In this document: positions 1 to 5,900 of the stretch, piece by piece
Numbering within the stretch: the stretch's first letter is position 1
Layout: each line of letters starts with the position of its first letter
Assembly: GCA_030452365.1 (NCBI GenBank)
Contig: JAKDMK010000129.1
Coordinates: 1 to 6,646 of the forward strand
Source: Nitrococcus sp.
Lineage (GTDB): Bacteria; Pseudomonadota; Gammaproteobacteria; Nitrococcales; Nitrococcaceae
Length of the DNA stretch: 6,646 nucleotides
Direction of reading: 5' to 3'
Position numbers and translations under genes: made by a program
Notes under the pieces: generated by a model
What the model saw: the letters and a program-made list of their open reading frames with translations, nothing else
Database searches by the model: none
Told to the model about the DNA's origin: nothing

Positions 1-47
1 CTCGCCTAGCGGGCGCTGGCATATTTCGAACAGGCCAAGGAAAGCGC

Positions 48-779
48 ATGGCCCTGCAAACAACCTCTGAATCACGGCCGGCTACTTTCGAGCTGAAAGG
101 CCGGATGGTGACTTTAACGGTGCTGCGTCTGAGCACCACCGATATCGATACCCTTCTCAGGCAGCTGGATGCCCGGATGGCGGCAGCGCCCGATCTGTTG
201 CGGGCACTGCCGCTCGTGCTGGACCCACAGCCGGTTGCAGCGGAGCTCTCGGCATCGCGGCTTGCGGCACTGCTCGTGGAGCTGCGCCGTAGGGCTCTGG
301 TGCCCATCGCACTCAGAGGCGAGGGAGAGGATCTCGAGCGGCTTGCCACAGAGACGGGGCTGGGTATTCTGCGCCAGCTGGCGGACGGGCCTGAGCTACA
401 GCGCCATGACGATCCAGCTCCGCCGCAGGAAGCGGAGTCGGTACCGGGGCGTATCGTGCGCCATCCGGTACGCTCCGGCCAGCAAATCTATGCCCGGGGC
501 GGAGATTTGATCATTGTCTCATCGGTTAGCCCGGGCGCGGAGGTGTTGGCCGACGGCAATATCCATGTCTATGGCGCACTGCGGGGTCGTGCCTTGGCCG
601 GTGTTCAGGGCAATACCGAGGCCCGCATCTTTTGCCAAAGCTTGAACGCTGAGCTCATCGCCATTGCCGGGCACTATCAGGTAAGCGAGCAGATCGGCGA
701 GGCCGAGCGCGGCCGCCAGGTGCAGATCTTCCTGCGAGGCGATGCTCTCTATATTGCCCCGCTGGGCCATCTAGGATAG
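48..779 (+). CDS. minC: Septum site-determining protein MinC
   Basis: MinC is the FtsZ antagonist of the Min system. MinD recruits it to the membrane, where it blocks Z-ring assembly away from midcell. The 243-residue product is of usual length. An N-terminal MinC_N domain (about residues 12-112) is followed by an acidic, proline-containing linker (about 113-133) and the C-terminal beta-helix domain (about 134-240). The C-terminal domain carries the family hallmarks RSGQ (142-145, the MinD-binding motif), ADGNIHVYG (168-176) and LRGRALAG (178-185), and then ARIFC (192-196). The ATG at 48 is preceded by a purine-rich AAGGAAA (37-43), a reasonable ribosome binding site. minD follows on the same strand, but after an unusually long 154-base gap containing a strong hairpin, so the two may not be expressed in a fixed ratio. 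The identification is based on motif recognition and the minDE context, and I regard it as secure. Confidence 0.97.
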   Translation: MALQTTSESRPATFELKGRMVTLTVLRLSTTDIDTLLRQLDARMAAAPDLLRALPLVLDPQPVAAELSASRLAALLVELRRRALVPIALRGEGEDLERLATETGLGILRQLADGPELQRHDDPAPPQEAESVPGRIVRHPVRSGQQIYARGGDLIIVSSVSPGAEVLADGNIHVYGALRGRALAGVQGNTEARIFCQSLNAELIAIAGHYQVSEQIGEAERGRQVQIFLRGDALYIAPLGHLG

Positions 780-847
780 CTGAAAACGCTAGAGCCGGGT
801 CGGCAAGGCGCGATCCTGTTGGGGTTGCCATCGTATGTACAAAGGTC

Positions 848-896
848 AGGGCCTGTTGACGTTCACCGCGGTCCGTGGTGAACGTCAACAGGCCCT
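848..896. repeat. Perfect 20-bp inverted repeat (long hairpin) in the minC-minD gap
   Basis: The left arm (848-867) and right arm (877-896) are exact reverse complements over 20 bases, separated by a 9-base loop (868-876). Inside the loop, 869-870 can pair with 874-875, flanked by a possible G-U pair, so the RNA stem could be longer. It begins 68 bases after the minC stop and ends 37 bases before the minD start. The right arm is followed by AATATAG rather than a run of T, and the opposite side likewise lacks a clear T tract. It is therefore not a textbook intrinsic terminator in either direction. Possible roles are a REP/MITE-like mobile palindrome, an mRNA-stabilising or attenuating stem between minC and minD, or two abutting ends of a vanished insertion sequence. 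No target-site duplication is visible. The structure is certain; the function is open. Confidence 0.9.
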
Positions 897-933
897 AATA
901 TAGCCACCGAATCTTCGGGGGGAGGTAGATAAC

Positions 934-1749
934 GTGACGAGAATCATCGTCGTGACTTCCGGTAAAGGTGGCGTTGGGAAAACCACCACCAGCGCTAATT
1001 TTGCGGCCGGACTGGCGAACGCCGGCAGGCGAACGGCTGTGATTGATTTTGATGTGGGGTTGCGCAGCCTGGATCTGATTATGGGTTGCGAGCGCCGAGT
1101 GGTCTATGACTTTATCAACGTCATCAATGGGGAGGCGACCCTCAAGCAGGCGCTGATCAAGGATAAGCGTACCCCTGGGCTGTTCATTCTTCCGGCTTCA
1201 CAAACGCGAGATAAGGATGCGCTTACCACGGAGGGCGTAGAGCGGGTGTTGGACGAGCTCAGCCAGGAATTCGATTACATCGTCTGTGATTCGCCGGCGG
1301 GCATCGAGCGCGGTGCCTACCTTGCCATGTATTTTGCCGACGAGGCTATTGTGGTGACGAACCCGGAAGTCTCTTCGGTGCGGGATTCCGATCGAGTTCT
1401 TGGGCTGCTGGCCAGCAAGACACGGCGTGCCGAGCGTGGCGAGCCCTCAGTGCGAGAACGTCTGCTTGTAACCCGGTATGCCCCGTCACGGGTGGGCCGG
1501 GGTGAAATGCTCAGCGTCGAGGATGTTCAGGAGATCCTAGCCATCGAGCTACTGGGCGTGATTCCGGAGTCGACGACGGTGCTCAACGCCTCCAATTCCG
1601 GCATGCCGGTTATTCTGGAAGCCCGCTCCAATGCCGGTCAGGCTTATCAGGATGCGGTGGCACGCTTCCTCGGGGAGGAACGCGAGCATCGCTTCCTGAC
1701 CGAAAAGAAGGGCCTGTTCGGATGGCTTTTCGGAGGCTCTAGCGCATGA
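934..1749 (+). CDS. minD: Septum site-determining ATPase MinD
   Basis: MinD is a ParA/MinD-family ATPase. As an ATP-bound dimer it sits on the inner membrane and recruits MinC; MinE triggers hydrolysis and release, which produces pole-to-pole oscillation. The 271-residue product shows the deviant Walker A GKGGVGKT (10-17, signature Lys11 and Lys16), switch I with Asp40 in IDFDVGLRSLD (37-47), Walker B/switch II around FDYIVCDSPAGIE (113-125), and SSVRDSDR (147-154) in the region contacting MinC and MinE. The C-terminus is the amphipathic membrane-targeting helix, KKGLFGWLFGG (258-268). The start is GTG at 934, supported by a strong GGAGG (921-925) eight bases upstream. The stop overlaps the minE start (ATGA, 1746-1749), implying translational coupling. 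Length and motifs match the family throughout. Confidence 0.98.
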   Translation: MTRIIVVTSGKGGVGKTTTSANFAAGLANAGRRTAVIDFDVGLRSLDLIMGCERRVVYDFINVINGEATLKQALIKDKRTPGLFILPASQTRDKDALTTEGVERVLDELSQEFDYIVCDSPAGIERGAYLAMYFADEAIVVTNPEVSSVRDSDRVLGLLASKTRRAERGEPSVRERLLVTRYAPSRVGRGEMLSVEDVQEILAIELLGVIPESTTVLNASNSGMPVILEARSNAGQAYQDAVARFLGEEREHRFLTEKKGLFGWLFGGSSA

Positions 1750-2003
1750 ATTTCTTGAGCTATTTCCGCGCCCAGCGCAAGCAGACTGCATCGGTTGCCA
1801 AGGAGCGGTTGCAGATCATCATAGCCCGGGAGCGCCTACAGTGCGCCGGGGGACCAGACTATCTACCCATGCTGCAGGATGAGCTGCTGGCGGTGGTGCG
1901 AAAGTATATCGCGGTCGATCGCAACGCCGTGCGCATGCAGCTGGATCAGGAAGGCGACTGTGAAGTTTTGGAGCTCAATATAACGCTCCCAGATAGTCCG
2001 TAA
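1746..2003 (+). CDS. minE: Cell division topological specificity factor MinE
   Basis: MinE stimulates MinD ATPase activity, displaces MinC and restricts the inhibitor to the poles. The 85-residue product has the usual family length and layout. Residues 1-8 (MNFLSYFR) form the amphipathic membrane-targeting start. Residues 16-28 (SVAKERLQIIIAR) match the anti-MinCD/MinD-contact segment. Residues from about 32 to 83, with YLPMLQDELLAVVRKY and the final LELNITLP, form the topological-specificity dimerisation domain. The ATG at 1746 overlaps the minD stop by four bases and has GGAGG (1732-1736), inside minD, nine bases upstream. It is the last gene of the min unit. The next gene (mltD) lies on the opposite strand and converges with it across a 65-base spacer in which I see no convincing terminator. 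Confidence 0.97.
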   Translation: MNFLSYFRAQRKQTASVAKERLQIIIARERLQCAGGPDYLPMLQDELLAVVRKYIAVDRNAVRMQLDQEGDCEVLELNITLPDSP

Positions 2004-2068
2004 ACTGCCGCCGAAATGCGTTGTGCGTAGCTAGAGGAAGCTGCAAGGCTGCTTGAAATCGCGGCCTA

Positions 2069-3670
2069 TCAGCCACCGACATGGGTGACGTCGACCCGCA
2101 ACTGGAGCTCCTGACCGGGCTGCAGATAGGTGTCTTCCGTCAGATTGTTCCAGCGCCGCAAATCGCTGATGGTCACGTTGAAACGCCGCGCGATCTGATA
2201 AAGCGAATCACCCTGTTGAACCGTATAGCGGACCGCTTGGATCATCCCGTCGTGCTGCAGGCCAGCGAAGGCGAGCGAGATCGATTGTGGCGGGCGCAGA
2301 ATGAGTTTCTGCCCGGGGCGGAGCACCGCGTCCGCTGCAATTTGGTTCAAACGACAGAGGTGGCTCACGCTGCTGTGATGCGTGCGGGCAATCGACCACA
2401 GGCTATCTCCTCGCCGTACGACATAGGTCAGTGCGTGATCCGAAGCGTGGCGCTGCCTCCGAGCTAACGCTTCAGGGCTCGCAATGCGGCGCGGCAACGG
2501 TACGATTAGGTAGCTGCCCGTGCGGATGAGATTACTCTGCAGCCCATTTACGGCCTTTAGCGCAGCGAGCGTGGTACGGTAGCGCCGCGCGAGCCCGCTC
2601 AGGGTATCGCCGCCCTTTACCTGATGCCGCCGCCAGTGCACACGCGCCTCGGGCGGGATAGCCGCAAGCTCTTCCTTGAACTGTGCCATCCGATCTACCG
2701 GCAACACCAGGCGATGCGGTCCATTCGGCCCTGTTGCCCAACGGTTGTAGCCGGGGTTGAGCCGAACGAGCTCGGCAATGGTGATACCAGCGAGCTGTGC
2801 CACTAGTGCCAGGTCTATCTGAGAGCGAATTTCCACCACCGCGATCGGGATCTCGTTCGGTATCGGCGGCAGCTTGAGGCCATAGGCTGCCGGGGTAGCG
2901 ATGAGGCTGCGCAAGGCGAGCAACCGCGGGACATAGGCCTCGGTTTCACTCGGCAGATTGAGGTGCCAGAAATCCGTGGGTAGGCCGCGGGCGGCGTTGT
3001 GTTTGATCGCCCGCAGGACAGTGCCCTCGCCTGCGTTGTAGGCGGCGATAGTGAGGAGCCAATCACCGTCGAAGAGGGCGTTGAGCTGCTGCAGGTAGTC
3101 GAGTGCGGCTCGGGTCGCGGCGATCACATCGCGCCGGCCGTCGTACCACCAGTTCTGCTTCAGACCGTAGTACTCTGCGGTGGTCGGAATGAACTGCCAG
3201 ATGCCCGCAGCCTGTCCAGCCGAATAGGCAAACGGACGAAAGGCGCTCTCGACGATCGGCAGCAGCGCTATTTCCATTGGCATGCCGCGGTGATCCAGCG
3301 CCTGCACGATATAGCACAGGTAAGGCCGTGCACGCTCGGCGATGCGATCCAAGTAGCGCTGCCGACCGGTGAAGTATTCGATATCGTGCCGAACTAGCGG
3401 TTGGTCATCCGCCTCGGGCAGCTCGAAACCGTGCTGAATACGCGTCCAGAGATCGGCGGGCGCAGTTAGTGCCGACGCGGTGGCACTGGCGAGCGCCTCG
3501 CTCGTCGATGAGCTATGTGCTGGGTATTGAACCTCGGCATCCGCAGCGGACGGCAGCGGGCTTGGGCTAGGCTGTTCGACCCCCAACTGGGCACATCCGG
3601 CGAGTAGCAATACGGCTGCCGAGCCCGCAGCGATCGCCCTTGCCGCCATAACCCAAGCGTTTGCCCCCAC
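2069..3670 (-). CDS. mltD: Membrane-bound lytic murein transglycosylase D (lipoprotein, SLT plus three LysM)
   Basis: MltD cleaves the MurNAc-GlcNAc bond of peptidoglycan, leaving 1,6-anhydroMurNAc ends; it acts in the periplasm, anchored by lipid. The 533-residue product starts with a hydrophobic signal ending in a lipobox LLAGC (acylated Cys26), then a low-complexity Ser/Ala/Pro linker to about residue 70. The GH23 (SLT) domain spans about 115-235, with catalytic Glu141 in LLPIVESAF, then GIWQF (156-160) and AAYNAGEG (209-216). A degenerate LysM-like segment of the MltD type lies at about 278-325 (RLNPGYNRW ... GPHRLVLP). Three clear LysM domains follow at about 349-391, 415-458 and 481-524, each with a GDSL/GDTL motif; they bind glycan chains. 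I chose GTG at 3670 because AAGGAG (3679-3684 on the complement) lies eight bases upstream; the internal Met8 lacks a site. E. coli MltD has two LysM domains, so this protein is longer. Confidence 0.96.
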   Translation of the reverse strand: MGANAWVMAARAIAAGSAAVLLLAGCAQLGVEQPSPSPLPSAADAEVQYPAHSSSTSEALASATASALTAPADLWTRIQHGFELPEADDQPLVRHDIEYFTGRQRYLDRIAERARPYLCYIVQALDHRGMPMEIALLPIVESAFRPFAYSAGQAAGIWQFIPTTAEYYGLKQNWWYDGRRDVIAATRAALDYLQQLNALFDGDWLLTIAAYNAGEGTVLRAIKHNAARGLPTDFWHLNLPSETEAYVPRLLALRSLIATPAAYGLKLPPIPNEIPIAVVEIRSQIDLALVAQLAGITIAELVRLNPGYNRWATGPNGPHRLVLPVDRMAQFKEELAAIPPEARVHWRRHQVKGGDTLSGLARRYRTTLAALKAVNGLQSNLIRTGSYLIVPLPRRIASPEALARRQRHASDHALTYVVRRGDSLWSIARTHHSSVSHLCRLNQIAADAVLRPGQKLILRPPQSISLAFAGLQHDGMIQAVRYTVQQGDSLYQIARRFNVTISDLRRWNNLTEDTYLQPGQELQLRVDVTHVGG

Positions 3671-3702
3671 CCCAGGGTCTCCTTCTTGGCCATTGTTCTT
3701 GC

Positions 3703-3713
3703 AATATATATAT
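3703..3713 (-). promoter_or_regulatory. Possible -10 region for mltD (alternating AT tract)
   Basis: An 11-base alternating A/T run stands out in the GC-rich 97-base spacer between gloB and mltD. Read on the minus strand it offers TATATA and TATATT hexamers about 33-43 bases upstream of the mltD GTG, a suitable distance for a -10 element with a short leader. I could not find a good -35 hexamer at 16-18 bases. It may therefore be a weak or activator-dependent promoter, or simply an AT-rich patch. Confidence 0.3.
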
Positions 3714-3767
3714 CGGCCCGAAATCGCCTGGTATGACCCCGCCGATTTGCAATCGATCTACAGGAGA

Positions 3768-4544
3768 TTAGAAAGTATCTTTCCAGGCCCGCACGGCGGC
3801 GAATGTCTCGACGGCCGACGTGAGTTCGTGGCCCGCGTGACGTTCTGCCAACCGCTTCACAGTCGCGATATCCGTGCGCAGGAAGGGATTGGTTTCGACT
3901 TCGATGCCGATAGTGGATGGCAGGGTGATCAGGTCATTGGCCCGCATGGTGCGGATTTCGGTGTAGCGTTCCCGAACGGCCGTATTGTCGGGCTCTATGG
4001 TGACGGCAAAGCGCAGATTGTTCTCGGTGTATTCGTGCGCGCAGTAGACCCGAGTTTTGTTATTGAGATCGGTCAGTCGGCACAGTGAGGCGTACATCTG
4101 CGCCGGTGTGCCCTCGAACAGCCGGCCGCATCCGGCGGAAAACAGCGTGTCGCCGCAGAACAGCATTTGTTGTCCGATATAGGCGATGTGTCCAGCGGTG
4201 TGGCCCGGTATTTCCCAGACCTCGAATTCGAGGTCCAGGGCTTCCAAGCGCACCGTGTCGCCTTCACCCAGAGGATGAGTCAGCTCCGGGATTGGCTCCT
4301 TGGCAGGGCCGTATACCGGCACTGGCTGCTCTTTCACAAGCCGTGCTATACCGCCCACATGATCCGCGTGGTGATGCGTTGCCAGGATGCCGGTAAGCTC
4401 GAGCTGCTCCTGTTCAAGGAAGCGCAGGACAGGATCGGCATCGCCCGGATCGACAACGCAGGCGCGGCGCTTCTGTGCATCGTGCAGCAACCAGATGTAG
4501 TTGTCCGTGAAGGCTCTGAGCGGAAATACTGGATCGACTATCAT
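3768..4544 (-). CDS. gloB: Hydroxyacylglutathione hydrolase (glyoxalase II)
   Basis: GloB hydrolyses S-D-lactoylglutathione to D-lactate and glutathione, the second step of cytosolic methylglyoxal detoxification. It has a metallo-beta-lactamase fold with a binuclear metal site. The 258-residue product carries THHHADHVGG (56-65), giving ligands His57, His59, Asp61 and His62. The remaining ligands are His115 (GHTAGH, 114-119), the bridging Asp132 (CGDTLF) and His170 (CAHEYT). The C-terminal HAGH domain ends with the typical NPFLR (219-223) and FAAVRAWKD. The N-terminus (FPLRAFTDNYIWLL) matches family starts. The ATG at 4544 is fixed by an in-frame TAG two codons upstream and by the lack of any other start before the conserved region. 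The only Shine-Dalgarno-like bases (AGGA) lie one base from the start, so initiation looks weak. mltD follows on the same strand after 97 bases. Confidence 0.97.
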   Translation of the reverse strand: MIVDPVFPLRAFTDNYIWLLHDAQKRRACVVDPGDADPVLRFLEQEQLELTGILATHHHADHVGGIARLVKEQPVPVYGPAKEPIPELTHPLGEGDTVRLEALDLEFEVWEIPGHTAGHIAYIGQQMLFCGDTLFSAGCGRLFEGTPAQMYASLCRLTDLNNKTRVYCAHEYTENNLRFAVTIEPDNTAVRERYTEIRTMRANDLITLPSTIGIEVETNPFLRTDIATVKRLAERHAGHELTSAVETFAAVRAWKDTF

Positions 4545-4643
4545 ATCCTACGATGGTAGCCGCTTTGCGCGGTGGAATAAAGGCGAGTAGATGGCGGCCA
4601 GGGACACGGGAGCCCGTTGGGGCCAGGGCAGCGGCTGGATCGG

Positions 4644-4672
4644 CTGACGTCGCTTGCGTAGCGCGGTATGCT
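4644..4672 (+). promoter_or_regulatory. Candidate sigma70-type promoter for the methyltransferase-rnhA-dnaQ unit
   Basis: CTGACG (4644-4649) and TATGCT (4667-4672) each match four of six bases of the -35 and -10 consensus and are separated by exactly 17 bases. Transcription would start near 4679, giving a leader of roughly 37 bases to the ATG at 4716. The site lies in the divergent spacer between gloB and the plus-strand genes, where a promoter is expected. A second AT-rich hexamer, TATAGT (4699-4704), has no -35 partner. The match is modest and the assignment tentative. Confidence 0.35.
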
Positions 4673-4715
4673 AAGCGGCCCAGGTTACAGTAATTCGATA
4701 TAGTATTTGCGCGCT

Positions 4716-5447
4716 ATGAAGGCCATACAGAACTGGTTTTGCACTCCCCTGGGATGTTCCCTGGTGGAGGCCGAATGCCGGCTGCTCAGTCAGCGGTTGG
4801 CTTGTTTTTACGCCCGCCATGTGCTTCAGGTGGGCGCCTTCGGCCGTGGGCAACGCCCGGCCCTGTTCCGCGGTGCACGCCAGTGGGTATTGGATGAGTG
4901 GCCAGGCGGGCCGGTCGACATCGCGGCCTCGCCGGTCGAGCTGCCATTACACAACGAGACGATGGATATAGTGGTGCTTATCCACCAGCTGGAATTCAGC
5001 GATTACCCGCATCAGATTCTGCGCGAGGCGGAAAGGGTGCTGAGCCCGGAAGGTCGTATGCTGGTCCTTGGGTTCAATCCGTTCAGCTTATGGGGGCTGC
5101 GTTCGCTGTTCGCCAGCCGTCGCGTTGGGCCGCCGTGGACCGGACGCTATCGCTCGCAAGCACGCATCGAGGATTGGATGACGCTGCTGGGGCTCGAGAT
5201 CGAGCGCAAAGAGCGGCTGCATTTAAGCCCGCCGCTCAGCAATAACGGCCTATTTGGGCGCTTGCGCCGGCGCGGGGAGGTCGGGCCGAGTTGCCTGCGT
5301 TGGGTCGGCGGAATCCACCTCACCATCGGTCAGAAGCGTGTGGGTGGTAGGATTCCGGCTCAACCGGTGCGTCGCCCACGCCTGGAGGTGATACCGGGCG
5401 CGCTGGGGCAACCCAGCTCCAGGAGCCGGCTCAATGGTACCTGTTGA
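4716..5447 (+). CDS. Class I SAM-dependent methyltransferase-like protein (YafS/PA1814-type)
   Basis: This is a Methyltransf_11-like protein of the small family found between gloB and rnhA in many gammaproteobacteria (yafS in E. coli). Its substrate is not known to me. The 243-residue product shows a motif I region [10 protein letters not shown] (36-45), which lacks the usual acidic, glycine-rich E/DxGxGxG form. It also shows a motif II/III-like [19 protein letters not shown] (76-94) and [19 protein letters not shown] (111-129), the family's most distinctive stretch. [19 protein letters not shown] (144-162) follows. No signal peptide or membrane segment is visible. I prefer ATG at 4716; an in-frame TTG at 4707 would add three residues. 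Neither has a clear ribosome binding site, so initiation may be weak or near-leaderless. The 3' end overlaps rnhA by 14 bases and contains its ribosome binding site. The fold call is good; activity is inferred. Confidence 0.85.
   Translation: MKAIQNWFCTPLGCSLVEAECRLLSQRLACFYARHVLQVGAFGRGQRPALFRGARQWVLDEWPGGPVDIAASPVELPLHNETMDIVVLIHQLEFSDYPHQILREAERVLSPEGRMLVLGFNPFSLWGLRSLFASRRVGPPWTGRYRSQARIEDWMTLLGLEIERKERLHLSPPLSNNGLFGRLRRRGEVGPSCLRWVGGIHLTIGQKRVGGRIPAQPVRRPRLEVIPGALGQPSSRSRLNGTC
5421..5425 (+). promoter_or_regulatory. Ribosome binding site of rnhA inside the methyltransferase gene
   Basis: AGGAG lies eight bases before the rnhA ATG at 5434 and within the final codons of the methyltransferase gene. 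It fixes the rnhA start and shows that rnhA translation begins inside its upstream neighbour, which suggests coupling within one transcript. Confidence 0.75.
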
Positions 5448-5892
5448 AATCTATACTGACGGCGCCTGCCGCGGCAATCCGGGGCCCGGCGGCTGGGGAG
5501 TCGTGCTGCGCTATGCCGGGCGCGAGAAGAGCCTGTATGGCGGCGAGGCGCAGACCACCAACAATCGCATGGAGCTGACCGCGGCGATTCAAGCGCTGGA
5601 AAGCCTGAAACGGTCATGCCGCGTGTTGCTGACCACCGACTCGCAATACGTGCGCCGCGGCATCACCGAGTGGCTGCCCAGCTGGAAACACCGCGGTTGG
5701 CGTACCGCGGATCGTAAGCCCGTGAAGAATGTCGATCTATGGCAACGCCTGGATGCCTTGGCCGCGTGTCATGAGATCGAATGGCATTGGGTTCGGGGGC
5801 ATAACGGGCACCCAGGGAACGAACACGCTGATCGTTTGGCCAACCAAGGCATCGACGAAATGCTAGCGAAATTCCTAGCGTGCGGGGAGTGA
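5434..5892 (+). CDS. rnhA: Ribonuclease HI
   Basis: Ribonuclease HI cuts the RNA strand of RNA:DNA hybrids, removing R-loops and helping to clear primers in the cytoplasm. The 152-residue product is close to the 155 of the E. coli enzyme and has the complete DEDD active site. Asp9 is in [14 protein letters not shown], Glu47 in NNRMEL, Asp69 in TTDSQY and Asp133 in NEHADRLA; His123 (RGHNGHPGN) is the mobile catalytic histidine. Numbering is offset by one from E. coli (Asp10, Glu48, Asp70, Asp134, His124). The basic protrusion (handle region) that helps bind hybrids is present at about residues 80-99 ([11 protein letters not shown]...RKPVKN). The start overlaps the methyltransferase by 14 bases, and dnaQ begins eight bases after the stop on the same strand. 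In E. coli rnhA and dnaQ are divergent; here they are co-directional, as in Pseudomonas. Function is secure. Confidence 0.98.
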   Translation: MVPVEIYTDGACRGNPGPGGWGVVLRYAGREKSLYGGEAQTTNNRMELTAAIQALESLKRSCRVLLTTDSQYVRRGITEWLPSWKHRGWRTADRKPVKNVDLWQRLDALAACHEIEWHWVRGHNGHPGNEHADRLANQGIDEMLAKFLACGE

Positions 5893-5900
5893 ATCGATCG

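Noticed and set aside
1..47. Possible 3' end of an upstream gene (TAG at 7-9) or a minC promoter
   Set aside because: Too little sequence is available to tell a coding end from spacer, and no convincing -35/-10 pair is visible.
655..888. Minus-strand open frame covering the minC end and the left part of the palindrome
   Set aside because: It is mostly antisense to the conserved MinC C-terminal domain, has no ribosome binding site of note and no recognisable motif.
848..905. The long minC-minD hairpin as an intrinsic terminator
   Set aside because: The stem is strong, but it is followed by AATATAG on the plus strand and by GACCTTTG on the minus strand, not a run of T, so I record it as a repeat with unknown function.
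2038..2054. Small imperfect palindrome between minE and mltD (AAGC/GCTT with inner GC/GC pairs) as a bidirectional terminator
   Set aside because: The stem is only four plus two base pairs with a mismatch and a three-base loop, and there is no T tract on either strand.
2081..2467. Plus-strand open frame of 128 codons opposite mltD
   Set aside because: It lies wholly antisense to the conserved LysM-coding part of mltD, has no recognisable domain, and is explained by the GC-rich codon bias of mltD.
3693..4088. Plus-strand open frame of 131 codons opposite the 3' part of gloB
   Set aside because: It mirrors the conserved C-terminal domain of glyoxalase II and shows no protein family features of its own.
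5880..5900. Upstream GTG starts for dnaQ at 5880 and 5889
   Set aside because: They add residues outside the conserved start and lack their own ribosome binding site, whereas ATG 5901 has GGGGAG upstream; they remain possible.
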